From: Lepidostoma basale | Lineage: Eukaryota > Arthropoda > Insecta > Trichoptera > Lepidostomatidae | Assembly: GCA_022606425.2 (NCBI GenBank) | Contig: JAHDVF020000053.1 | Location: 310,001-374,000, forward strand | DNA length: 64,000 bases | Reading direction: 5' to 3' | Shown: in pieces, positions 52,446 to 63,279 of the stretch | Numbering within the stretch: the first letter of the stretch is position 1 | Layout: every line of letters begins with the position of its first letter | Program-made: the position numbers and the translations under genes | The notes under the pieces: generated by a model | The model's database searches: none | Told to the model about the DNA's origin: nothing | What the model saw: the letters and a program-made list of their open reading frames with translations, nothing else

Positions 52446-53535
52446 ATTATTTTAAAATGTTTTATCTTAGCAACACTTTATTTTTAACACTGAAATACTT
52501 TTCTGGTTTATATCGTACAACAACATATTATCGAATTTCATCAATATTAAATCGAATTTCCCACCATTATTGAAAAAACAATAAACAAAAAATTTAGAGC
52601 TCAAACTTTCACATTGGTGTAATGAATCGCAAGACTATTAAGTCTTGCGATTAATTATGAAAAGTTTATAAAACCCACGAAGTACCTGTAGTGTATAAAA
52701 ATAAATTGATAAAATTTATTTCAACATTACTTTATGTATTTGTATACAACCACTTTACTATTACAACACTTCATTATTAATAAACTCTTTGTATACCAAA
52801 TACATAAGAAACATTAAACATCTACAACACAAAGTTATGGCGAATATAGAAGAGACATAAACAACTGTTTAATTAAAGTTTAAATATGTTCAACCACTAA
52901 GTAATAGCTTCCTATCAAAGTAAATTGATGAAGCCCCTCTTCCCTATACTTACTTCTTATGGCCATACGACTCTTGAAGAATTTAAGCCTCTTCCAGGCT
53001 CCTCGATACTGCCCCTTTTGCTCCCAGCATTTCGTTTCGCCCTACCTAGCCAGATTAGCCAGAACATTATCAATAAGATACTGTCTAGGCCTTCCAAGAG
53101 ATTAAACTCCGGTCAGCGCTATTTCAATTCCCTGTCAAAAAATATCGATGTTAATAGTTGTGTTGACTTCTACTCGGTTCTAAAATGATCTCAATATTTG
53201 TATGTTAATATGAATTTTATATTTTAATTCGATATGCTGAATAAAGTACTCGTTTTATAATGTAATATACTCCTAAATGCAATATTTCTTTATGATCACC
53301 CTGTTACACTGTCCTCTCGTGGACGTGTACAAAATAAATTTCTTCCACATGTTAATTTACACAGCTAATATCACAACATCACAAATCATGGTATCCAGTG
53401 AACTGAGTTGTGCTTATTCATTTGGCCGATAGCAGGGAGTTAAATTATTTATTCTGTGGCATTTTGGTAAATACAAGAAATGTCATCAATGGCTTATTTT
53501 TTATTCATATTATTCTCATGAATGGTATATCTCTA
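52446..53535. other. AT-rich DNA with an unassigned open frame and a short hairpin
   Basis: 52625-52652 is a perfect 12-bp arm hairpin (aatcgcaagact, loop atta). The 87-residue frame at 52925-53188 has no recognisable domain, but its less AT-rich composition (tcttccaggctcctcgatac) suggests a retroelement remnant or an exon. I cannot decide. Confidence 0.4.
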
Positions 53536-53539
53536 AGAT

Positions 53540-53795
53540 ATAAGATACCTGACGGGAAGATTTGCAGAACTTCAAATATAATTGAAATTGTGAAATGGAG
53601 GACGCAAAGAAGACGAATCTGGAGATATCACGTTGAGAGAATGAACCCAGCGAGGATTCCCGAGATGTACGAGATTCCTTGAGGGGCGTCGATCACCAGG
53701 ACGACCACTAAAGAAATGGAAAGAAAAATATCTTCATCACTGGACCAAAATTTATATTTTTGCAGATCACTTGATCTATGGAAGGAAGAAGATTA
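53540..53795 (+). mobile_element. LINE-B 3' fragment
   Basis: Reads RTSNIIEIVKWRTQRRRIWR, YHVERMNPARIPEMYEIP, then ITRTTTKEMERKI, ending with gaaggaagaagatt. It matches LINE-B at 12719 and 40481. Confidence 0.75.
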
Positions 53796-53804
53796 ATATA
53801 TTAT

Positions 53805-54065
53805 TAATGTATTGAAAGATAAGGCATTAACACTCTAGAATTCCATAGTAATACACTTTGGAAATTGAAAATATTGTTATTTATAATCCACAAAAAATTT
53901 GAAAACAAAACATGACTAATAATCTGTTTTGTATGATTTTTAAATGCATTTTATTAATCTTTCTTTTTAAAGTTTTTATTATATATTTACACCTGAAGAT
54001 GGATGTAACCTCCGAAACATGACGTGTTTTTTTAGTTTTTTGTGGATTACAGACAAAGTGATTTA
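53805..54065 (+). repeat. M2 element, reduced
   Basis: Left end aaggcattaacactctagaa + ttccatagtaatacac (inverted end of the M2 at 55700). Right part has acacctgaagatgg.. and gaaacatgacgtgtttt, tgtggattac. Motif at 53989-54027; the cleavage triplet is GAC in place of GUC. Confidence 0.65.
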
Positions 54066-55054
54066 AAATTTATAAAGTGTAAACGTATTATTCTTATTGT
54101 GTTGAATAATTAATTACAGCGCAAGCCAAATAGAGAAAAAATTATTCTAAAGGAAATATGCATAGACCCATTTGAATTATAGTGTGATATTTTTTCTTTG
54201 TTGCTTTTATCATACGATTGTTCACAAACTCGATATAGTTATATCATAGAGGTACTCGTATATCTCGATAACCACCTTGTATGGAAAAAAAAAACTTAAT
54301 ATAGGATAATCACGGAACGGCTCTGTGCGACGATTCAGGTAATAAAATTAGACATGGCCTCTTACTCTGTTAAAACTGAGTGAAACGTACATATTAAGTT
54401 CTCTCCGTATTTCTAGATTGTAAATTCATCGGACAGCAATTTAAAATATGCTTACCCAAAAAGAATACAGCAATGTCAGAAGATCCAAATAAGGTTATGC
54501 AATACTTTCGTGTTCACTGTTCATGACATACGAGTATGTCAATAGTTTTATTAAAAATAACTTACAAACAATTATTAGCCATGCATTTCCTAACTATATC
54601 CATCGGTAGACATTTTAAGGTGAAACTGCACATTAATTATTTTTATATTATTTTTCATTACACGTGTGCTTGTTTACTGAACGCCACAGGCTTGCCACTC
54701 GTACTAATAAAAAAACCTTTCAGCCCTGATTTACTTGTTTCGGTTAGTATTCGCGTACCAAATAAGCGCATACGTTGTAGTGATGTGTTTCTTTGTGACA
54801 ATAAGGTGAGCACTTATAAAATATTTGAAGTATACTTACTCATCCCATGATCAACAGATCATAGAGAGTAGATACTAAGGCTTTTCTGTATCACTTGTTT
54901 TTAAAAATTCCATTATGTTATGTAATTTAAAGGTATATGTAAATAGTATTATACATAAAATTGATTGTGAAATTCTTGTTATGAAATTCAAAATTTTTTT
55001 TTCAGTAAAAATAATATATCGCCATAGAGCGAGAAAATCACTATGAAAACAGCA
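54066..55054. other. AT-rich DNA, nothing recognised
   Basis: The open frame 54536-54850 (104 residues) shows no domain. Confidence 0.45.
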
Positions 55055-55705
55055 TAATAATACACATAGGAAATTGAAAATAACTTTGTTTATAATCAAC
55101 AAAATATTTTTAAAAAACACGACATGTTTCGGAAGATACATAATAAAATGACTAATATAAAAAACGCATTTAAAATTCGATACAATAATTTAATTTAAAA
55201 ATTAACCTGGGCTAATTGTTTTAAGTACTAATAATTATTTTTTTATCAGTAAGAACTAATAAATCATATTAAACAATAATAATACGTAATGATTTTTTAA
55301 AAATATAAAATTATATAATAATTTTTTAAAAAACATACATTTCACCAACTTGAGGATTGTATGTTTTTTCTAAATTACAAATTTTTATTTTTATTTTATT
55401 ATTATGTTTTATTATTGTTTAATATTATTTATTAGTTCGTACTGATAAAAAATAATTATTAATACTTATAACAATTATCCCAAGTCAATTTTAAAATTTA
55501 AATTATTATATCGAATTTCAAATGCGTTTTTGAAATTAGTTTTTCTTTGTTTAATTTTTAATATATATTTACACCTGAAGATGGCGGTATCTTCCGAAAC
55601 ATGTCGTGTTTTTTTTATATTTTGTGGATTAAAAAGAAAGTTATTTTCAATTTCCTAAGTGTATTACTATGGAATTCCACGGTGTTTATGCCTTAACTTT
55701 CAATA
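55055..55705. repeat. M2 palindromic element, both arms
   Basis: Left arm cacataggaaattgaaaata, caaaatatttttaaaaaaca, cgacatgtttcggaag; right arm with acacctgaagatggcgg, ccgaaacatgtcgtgt, ttgtggatta, ttttcaatttcctaagtgta. The arms are inverted around an AT-rich centre near 55330-55400. The right arm carries the best hammerhead-like motif. Confidence 0.75.
55571..55609 (+). ncRNA. Hammerhead-ribozyme-like motif (best copy)
   Basis: Stem I: ACAC 55571-55574 with GUGU 55606-55609, 4 of 4 pairs. Core: CUGAAGA 55575-55581, fitting CUGANGA. Stem II: GGCGG 55583-55587 with CUUCC 55591-55595 (four of five pairs, one GU), loop UAU, one extra U at 55582. Then GAAA 55596-55599. Stem III: AC/GU with a 2-nt loop. 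Predicted cleavage triplet GUC ending at 55605. Whether it cleaves is untested; the short stem III and the extra U are points against. Confidence 0.5.
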
Positions 55706-55964
55706 AGTTGAAAACAGCTTAAATTTATTAATTGCCGAATCGAAAACAAATTACGTAAATATAGATTATATCTAGACATCTGCTTCTTTTGGTGTCTACA
55801 CGACTGTAAAAGTAATAGTTAACATACATTGTGTGAATTTAATTTAAACAGATATTTTAATTTATTGTATAAATATAACTGCATAGCTATTATATGCTGT
55901 ATTGTAATTTTGTAACATACGCAGTAATATAAATGCATGCATTTGACAAGTTAACAAGTTTCCC
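55706..55964. other. AT-rich DNA, nothing recognised
   Basis: No supported feature. Confidence 0.45.
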
Positions 55965-56440
55965 AGAGGGGCGGACAGAGAGAGTGAACCGTCACACTAC
56001 TCTATCCTAACACACCTCTCTAGCTCCTCTACATGCATACAGTGACTCATACACGTGCTTCGATTCATCCGACTTACAATATAGCCCATATTTTCAGGAC
56101 CATCCGAAAATTTTATTACTTTAATCATGCCAAGTTTTCCTTGGATTTCCTTACTCCGTACTCCGTTCAAATCTTTTTTCCTCTTAATCATTTTTTTTTA
56201 TCGATGCGTTCCATATTTCCAAACCAACGCGTGATCCTTTTATAATTATGTTACTTTTAAAATACTTTTCAAATTTCATTCATTTGTGTATCACAAATAT
56301 GTCAAAAGCATCTCATCTCCATAGCAAGTATTCTGCTCTCATCCTTCTTTTGCCAGATTGGTGCTTTGCTTCCAACATAAGGGTTGGAACCAGAATACCA
56401 TTGTGAATGGTCATTTTTGCTTTAATTGATTCATTGTTGT
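55965..56440 (-). mobile_element. LINE-A 3' fragment without tail
   Basis: Minus-strand order: AVHNG.LVPTLM at ~56400, WQKKDESR at ~56350, a degraded middle, then the terminal segment and gtccattctctctg-like cggttcactctctctgtcc at ~55985. The (GTTA)n tail is absent. Confidence 0.75.
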
Positions 56441-56487
56441 TTCCAAACACAATTTTTGGAGCTTTGTATTTAACAAAATAATTATTA

Positions 56488-56806
56488 TCTTTATACAGTA
56501 TATAAAAATCTTCAGTACGGGCGTATGTAATTGAACTCCTCCTTAACGGCTGGACCGATTTTTATGATTTTTTTGTGTGTTTAAGTGAATCTATGGATGG
56601 TTTAGATTTACAATTTAGCCCGGTAGGTGACCGTTAAAACCTAAGAAGTCCATACATATTTGACCTTCTGAGAATATTTCATAGTTATGTTTGTTTGCCA
56701 TAGGTGGCACTGATGTCGAATTCTGTGGTATTTTAATCATTCATCTTGCCAGCTAAAAGCAAGCAAGCCAACTTTCGGGTAGGACAACGTTTGTCGGGTC
56801 CGCTAG
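56488..56806 (+). mobile_element. Non-autonomous Helitron, 319 bp
   Basis: Ends tttgtcgggtccgCTAG before a host T; starts TCTTTATACAGTATATAAAA after a host A (start less certain than end). The interior phrase ttgaactcctccttaacggc + tggaccgatttttatga is common in insect Helitron-derived repeats. No coding capacity. Confidence 0.7.
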
Positions 56807-57384
56807 TAATGTAAAAAATCTTACTTTTAAAATATTGATAAAGTAAATAAACTGTGCGCCTTAAATCGCTAAAATTTGTAATTTAATCCTTTGAAATTAA
56901 ATTGTTTATCCCAAATAGTATTTATGCATTTTGTTTACATTTTTTATAATACAAATTAGAGGAATTATGCGCAAGTACTCCATCTAAGAAAGTCTTATTT
57001 ACAAATTCGTTCTATCACATGACGTGGCGTGTAGATAAAATGAAAGTTGAGCCGATGTTCAACCTCTTATTGCGTTTATGGGTACACAATTTAAATGAAA
57101 TATATCGTCGAAAGTTGAAATGCTGCACAAGTCGCTGTACCATTTGTAAGTAATACTTCAGATTACAATACAGTACTTGAAGAATATAATCAAAATAATG
57201 ATTGATTGAAAAAGATATATTAATGTGTTATTTGCGGAAGCCGCTTTAACGCGTTTTTACATTACTATCGTTAGAGAAACGCCAAAACGCGTTTTTGTAA
57301 GAATTTAATATGCGGTAAGAATTTATGTGAATTTTATTGGTGTTTATTCTAATGCTTACTCTAATGATTATGTATATACCTTCT
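56807..57384. other. AT-rich DNA, nothing recognised
   Basis: aacgcgttttt occurs twice near 57250-57296. No supported gene. Confidence 0.45.
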
Positions 57385-57640
57385 TCCCTCCATTGCTGGA
57401 TATAGATATTTTACATTTTTCTCCAAGCGTCGCTGTCTTGTCTCTTCAGAATCCAGGTCGTCCTAGCTATCTTGGCAATATCATTGGTCCATCTTTTAGC
57501 CGGTCTCCCGACAATTCTTTTCTATGTCCAGGGCCTCTATTAGAGTATTTTGAATGTTTATCTGGTAATGGCAATTCTGGATATATGTTCAGACCATTGC
57601 CATTTCAATTTAGTTATACGATCCATGATGTCGGCAACTT
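57385..57640 (-). pseudogene. RTE-like LINE (LINE-D) C-terminal fragment
   Basis: The minus strand reads VADIMDRITKLKWQWSEHIS then, after frameshifts, RIVGRPAKRWTNDIAKIART and WILKRQDSDAWRKM. This corresponds to the 'LKWQWAGHLAR ... GRP..RW.DDI....G..W....D...WR' C-terminus of RTE-type LINEs, as at 15216. Confidence 0.75.
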
Positions 57641-57654
57641 TTTCATTTCGGATT

Positions 57655-58070
57655 TAAACTCGAAAATAGCCGTTCACAATGGAGTTCTGGCCCCAACCTT
57701 TATGAACGGTAGCGAATCATGGAACTGTTAGAAGAAGGATGAAAGCAGAATAAAAGCGGTTGAGTGGAGGTCCGTAAAATAGTATTTCAAATGTTGATAT
57801 TAGAAAGGATTATAGAACGGAAGAAGGTATTATGAACAAAATTATGGAATCACTACGTTGGTTCGGACATATGGAGTCGAGGTAAACCAAAAAAAACATG
57901 GTATGCCCAAATTAATTTAAATTTAAATGTTGGTCATGAGAGAAATCGGAAAAATCTACTTGTATGACTCGTCATATGAATGTGGAGGATGCTCGAGAGG
58001 TGTATCAGGATAAAGTAGTGTGGCGGTCCATTCTCTCTACCTACCCCTGCGGGGAAATGGTTTGATGGTT
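57655..58070 (+). mobile_element. LINE-A 3' fragment, same subfamily as the long copy
   Basis: Starts AVHNGVLAPTFMNGSESWN and keeps gtggcggtccattctctcta, CCCCTGCGGGG and gatggttttttgtt. Both the TGCG loop and the T-rich tail match the long copy at 30600, not the (GTTA)n group. Several internal deletions. Confidence 0.8.
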
Positions 58071-58879
58071 TTTTGTTCTTTGGCGTTGAATTCGATATAT
58101 TATAATATAATATATAAGTAGTTTAGGTGAACTCAAAAGTGTTTGAAATTTGAAAATGCTGGTTTTCTAAACTTGACTAACGCCAAATTGAACTTTAATT
58201 CTACCCTAGTGATTTTTAAACAATAAGTTTTGATATAAATATATATTATATATATTTTTTTTTGGAATATGTTCAATATCTGGTTTCATTCATCAAAGTT
58301 CACATTACTTTACTAAAAAAACTGTATCAATGTTAAATTCATAGTCATATTTTCCATTTGAATTAACTATATTTTTCTCTTAACTGAATTCTTTGAGCAA
58401 TAAAAAAATGTTATTTTAAATTCCCATAGCCTTGAATACGATGTTTTCAATGGTAACACTGTAAGTACATAATATTCAAAAAATATATATATACAACCCT
58501 AGTCACGTTAAGTAACCTTACTAAATTCAATTAATCGTTTTCTGTTTTTTTTTTCTTTTCTCTTATCATTTTTCATTTTCTGTGTTATTTCTTAACGTGC
58601 TGAGTAATTGAATTGACTGAGTTTTTAATGTTTCTTATGAATTATTTTAGTTTATGGCAATGAAATTAAAATAAATTCTAACCTTAAAATACAAACAATT
58701 TCACATGTAATCGGCTATTGAGATTTGCATAAACAAGTTTTAATGTTTATACTTGCAAAGAAAATATAATAACAAATTGATAACATGCTAAGTCGTTAGA
58801 AAACAACACGTAAAAACAATTTAACTATTTAATAAATGTTTGTGGATATTTCTGATTAAAAAATATGTTTTCATAATCT
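58071..58879. other. AT-rich DNA, nothing recognised
   Basis: No supported feature. Confidence 0.5.
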
Positions 58880-59095
58880 TGAGCAATGATGTAAATATCC
58901 TTATTAAAATGTTAATATGAATGAAAACATCTGTTTTCAAGAAATTTTAATATTATTTATGGAAATGACATTTTTTGCTTTTATTGAACGACAATTGATA
59001 ATGCTTTAGAATGGTGAAACATGTCATTCCCGTAAACTATAATTAAACTTCTAGAAAACAGACGTTTACATTCTGATTAATTATCTTTTGATAAC
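58880..59095. repeat. M1 foldback element copy
   Basis: ttgagcaatgatgtaaatat, gaatgaaaacatctgttttc, then the mirrored gaatggtgaaacatgtcatt and cttctagaaaacagacgttt. Confidence 0.75.
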
Positions 59096-59700
59096 ATTGC
59101 ATTATTCGATTGATTTTTCTCATTTGAGTACCTTTTTCAATAATTGTAAATTATTGAAATTGTTTTCTGTATCACACTGACGGAAGGTCATATTTTAAAC
59201 TGTGAAAAATATTAAAATTTAGAGTTTCTTCATTGTAAATTGATTAACAGATACGCGATGTCAAATCGAGTGATCACTTGTTTTATTTTATAATAGGTAA
59301 ACCACAAAATAATATGGCAAAGTCCTCTCAACAGTATTTGCACAATTGACACGAATATTACACATCATTATGATTTCCAAGTACAAGTGTATTTATTACA
59401 GAAGTTGATCGTCGCTTTGACATATATTTCGACGCTCGTTGTTTGGTCACTTCAACTTACCGAACATAAGTAATTACCTTCGTTCGATGCGATTTTTCTA
59501 ACGCGTGAAGTGGTACAGAAAAGCATTTCGCAATAAACAAACAATTATTTTTGTCGTAGATTTCAATGTTCCCCGGCGATTGGTCTTCTTTACACTTATT
59601 TTGCATACAACAGAGTACCTACTGAATGTACTTACGTATGTGTGTGTATGTAGTGTACATAGGCTCACTCACAAGTAGAGGCTGAATCACTTAGCGATAT
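59096..59700. other. Upstream region of the cuticle gene
   Basis: AT-rich, with no coding frame. It presumably contains regulatory sites, but I can point to none with confidence. Confidence 0.45.
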
Positions 59701-59742
59701 CGGGTGTGGGAAGGGGGTCGTAATGCAAATACATTCGTCCCA

Positions 59743-59772
59743 TATAAATATGCCTGGAAGTCCAGCGTAGTC
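59743..59772 (+). promoter_or_regulatory. Core promoter of the cuticle gene
   Basis: TATAAATA at 59743-59750, and a plausible initiator (gtagTCATA) at about 59771, 28 bp downstream. That leaves a 5' untranslated leader of about 48 bases. Spacing is as expected for an insect TATA promoter. Confidence 0.6.
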
Positions 59773-59818
59773 ATATTGTCACCGTGGTGTAGCCGCCTAG
59801 TTACCTTACTCAAGCAGC

Positions 59819-62814
59819 ATGTTCAGTCAAGTAGCCGTGTTCTTGGTGTTGGGGTTGGTGCTCAGCGGGAGAGCCTACCCACAGGGAGACCCCCAGGCGG
59901 CCGTGGGGCCTGCGGTCACCCCCATCGCCATCCTGTCCCAAGCCGAGGAGCTAGAACCCAATGGAACCTACAAGTTTAGGTACATCACTTACACATACAC
60001 GTATTATGTTTTATTCAACAGTTTGTTGTGGTTTAAGCTTTGTCAACTATATCAAATGTGATTGTGTGTTAGATTTTGCAAAGTGAAATAAGAGTTCTTG
60101 TCAACATATATAACGATCAATTTTCTTGTAATCAAGTGAAATAAGTGTACATAATTAATAAAATGTGTTGTTGAACATTAATGATGTCCATTTCGAGAAT
60201 ACTGGCACTAATAATAAGGTTTAAATCAACATCATATGATTTTTTATATGAAATCAGGTGAAAAAATATTATTATAATTATTTAAAGAAAAGTTTTAAAA
60301 TATATTATAATTAAGTAACTATGGAATTATTATTTCAATGGAGATCCCAGTTTAGTTCTTCATTTACATGATCTTCATAATACTGTAGCTTTAATTTTAG
60401 TTTAAATATTCAATACTTTCTTGTTTTCTGGTTAATGCGGTTAAGTTTTTTATTTTACTTCAAACATATTACATTTTACATAAAATGCTCATAAATATTC
60501 TTACGTTGACTTTATAATTATGTAAATTTAATTTTTTTAAAACTGTGTATTTTAGTACCGTTTGTCATATCCTTAAAAAAAAGTTGGAATTTGAACCATT
60601 TAATTTAACAGTATAACAGGTAAGCAAAATACTTATTTTGTTCTATTTGTTAGTGGAATACAATATGTATAAGATTAGAGGGTAACTTTTCTCGCAACGC
60701 GTTTATCTCTACTCACCTTTAAGAATTAATATGATTGCAGCTACGAGACCGGAAACGGAATAAAGGTGGAGGAGTCGATCTTCAACAAGGTAATTCCTTT
60801 CCAAAGGACAGCGGAGAATGCGGATCTCAAGGACGCCCCTGAGACCGTGGAAGTTCACGTGCAGCAAGGATCCTACAGCTACGTTGCTCCTGATGGCAAT
60901 ACCATCAGTCTAAGGTACTGAAATAGTTTTTAATCATATTTCGTGTTTTTTTTTTTTTATTATTATTGAGAAAAAAAATCCAAAACTAATCATCATATTA
61001 GCATATTTTAACAAATAATATCTTTAAAACAAAATTGAAATTGTATAGTTTTAGAAATCGCACTGTATATTCTAATGACTTCGCAAAATTATGTAATCTC
61101 AGTGTTTATATTAAGATTACATTGATCTCCTTATGATGTACTCAATTCTTAACATGTCGAAATAGTTAAATTCATACTAGTAGAATCAACATAATAATTC
61201 ATTATAAATATTTGTAATGTAATTATAGAATTTTACCGCATTAAATTGATGTCATAAATTCATAAAAATAATCAAAAATATACCCATAATTTATTAAATT
61301 CATTGGGACTGAAAATTTATTATATTTTTTAATGCAATGTTTATATATTTAATTAATATATGTTTGTGTTAACCTCCAGCTATAGAGTGGACTCAGATCT
61401 CAGGGGTCTATTGGCTATCTATAATATATATGTTCCAACATTCGCCTTAGATTTGAGGAAACCATGGACCACCTCAATATTTAATTGATATATTTTATTT
61501 ATGTTGTCAATAAAAAATAAAATCACCCTATGGATAATAAAAAAAACTATTGGGACATAATTATAAAATAACTACATATTATTTGTTTATCCAAAAACTT
61601 TAATATTTTAAAACGTGATAATTTCTTTTAACAAATATTATTGTTTCTTAAAAATCAGAATATTGTGGCACAAATGTTTTAATAAAATAAACTGTTTTTA
61701 TATCGTAGGTACATATTTATTAGTTAAAACAGTGCTTTGCTATAAACTTTATTTTAATTTATTTGAGATTCTTTAAAATAGTATACTGGTTATGCTAACA
61801 GATGTTTCTTTTTAATAAGTATTAAGGATTTTGTAAAATACAATGGCATACAGATGTTTATGCCATAGCAATATTACGTGTTTTGAGTGTCAATTTATTT
61901 CTATGTACAAGTCATATGAATCATGTAAAATCCAGTGCTGTCTGAAAGACGTGTTTAAACATTTTTTTTGTCATCATTTTTGCAGTTCATTTTTATTACT
62001 TTCAATGTGAAATTTCATAATATGAATGTTGTTACTTGAAATTTATTGATATAAAAAATTAAATGGCTAAAATTTGAATTTGGTGATTCCTAAACAAAGT
62101 GCTATTTTTTCCAGTAAATATATATATATTTTTTTTAATTAAGTGATAAATAAATGTAGGTCTCTTTAACTTGTGTTCTATTGCAAATCATATGTATATA
62201 ACATTTTCTCTTCTTATTATTTAATTTCCTGATTAACAGTCATATTTAGCTATCGGTGGAAATTAAAAAAAAATCAATTGAAATTAAATATGTATATCTT
62301 TCTCACATTTCATGTTGAAAACCCTAAAATTACTTTCTTATGATTATTTCACCAAGTAAAGTTATCCTAATAACAGATAACTCACTATGTTACATTTTTT
62401 TAATTACGTCAAACTCCATTTAAATTAATCAATACAAATGAAAACTTCCGTTTTCTTGATGTTTGTTATATTTTATGGGAATTTCATGTTTCGCCTTGCG
62501 CATTTGTAAATGCCTTAGCAAGGTGTAATATGCTTTTCTCATACATTGTAATAAATCTTCTTGAAAACAGACGTTTTCAATCGTAATGATAATTTCATTT
62601 CATTGATGGATAATTTGATTTCAGGTACATCGCTGACGAGAACGGATTCCAGCCCATTGGAGACCATCTCCCCACATCTCCACCGATCCCAGACAGCATT
62701 CTGAAGAGTCTTGAACAAGGAAATCCTGATGCTGAAGCCATCCCAGCTCCAGTCAGTGGAGATGTGAGGATCGGCGCCGCTTCTGCCCCTGTCCCTGTTG
62801 CGGTCGAAGCTTAA
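59819..62814 (+). CDS. Cuticular protein, RR-1 type (chitin-binding), three exons
   Basis: Secreted structural protein that binds chitin in the extracellular cuticle. Coding exons are 59819-59979, 60741-60914 and 62625-62814, all with GT/AG introns in phase 2, giving 174 residues. Residues 1 to ~19 ([19 protein letters not shown]) are a signal peptide. The chitin-binding domain starts at [17 protein letters not shown] (~49-65) and ends [20 protein letters not shown] then [10 protein letters not shown] (~98-128), matching the RR-1 Rebers-Riddiford consensus (Y-x-T-x-G-I ... G-x-Y-S-Y-x-x-PDG ... Y-x-ADE-x-GF-x-P-x-G-x-HLP). A Pro/Ala/Val-rich tail follows. The first-exon reading could run on past the donor, but only the spliced form restores the domain. 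The first coding exon includes the whole signal peptide, unlike many cuticle genes with a four-codon first exon. Transcription units for other cuticle proteins may lie beyond the window. Confidence 0.93.
62395..62600. repeat. M1 foldback element in the last intron of the cuticle gene
   Basis: gtcaaactccatttaaatta, aaatgaaaacttccgttttc, gggaatttcatgtttcgcct and the inverted half ttgaaaacagacgttttcaa. It ends about 25 bases before exon 3. Confidence 0.75.
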
Positions 62815-63269
62815 ACACCCTTAAAAACGTAACAAGGGTTGTTCTGTATATTACGTTATAATTTTATCTCAATCTTTTTTTATACTTTATTACGAAATGT
62901 GAAAGATCTCACAGCTTATTATGCTTCTCAATATGTTTTGAAATCCTATATATTACATTACAATATTATTTTGGCTCGTGGTGATTGTTGGCCCAGGGGA
63001 CAAAACGCTTGGCTGATAATTATAGAATCTTAGATTGGATTCTGAACATGATCTTTCTTATTCTTAATATATAGTCTTTTTCCTTGTTGATTTTTTAAAT
63101 GTGTAATTATTTGCTTTGAGCTATACCTAATATACTTTAAGAAGTATTTTTTTTTTCATAAAGTATTTTTCTTCAAACAAAATTCGACTTACAACCTTTT
63201 AAATTTGATTTTTAATATTTCTTTATTTTAGTTTATAAGAAAAGCTAGTGATATTTTTCTAACCAGAAA

Positions 63270-63279
63270 ATAAATAAAA
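63270..63279 (+). terminator. Candidate polyadenylation signal of the cuticle gene
   Basis: Overlapping AATAAA hexamers about 455 bases after the stop codon. In DNA this AT-rich the match may be chance; several later AATAAA sites exist. Confidence 0.3.

Noticed and set aside
54536..54850. 104-residue open frame as a host gene
   Set aside because: No recognisable motif, no promoter or splice context, and composition like the surrounding AT-rich DNA.
59704..59979. 91-residue frame overlapping the first exon of the cuticle gene
   Set aside because: A different frame from the signal peptide and chitin-binding domain; it begins upstream of the TATA box.
61365..61490. Possible extra exon after a ctccag acceptor-like site in intron 2
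   Set aside because: The exon 2 to exon 3 join already gives a complete RR-1 domain in frame, and this stretch has no cuticle-protein similarity.
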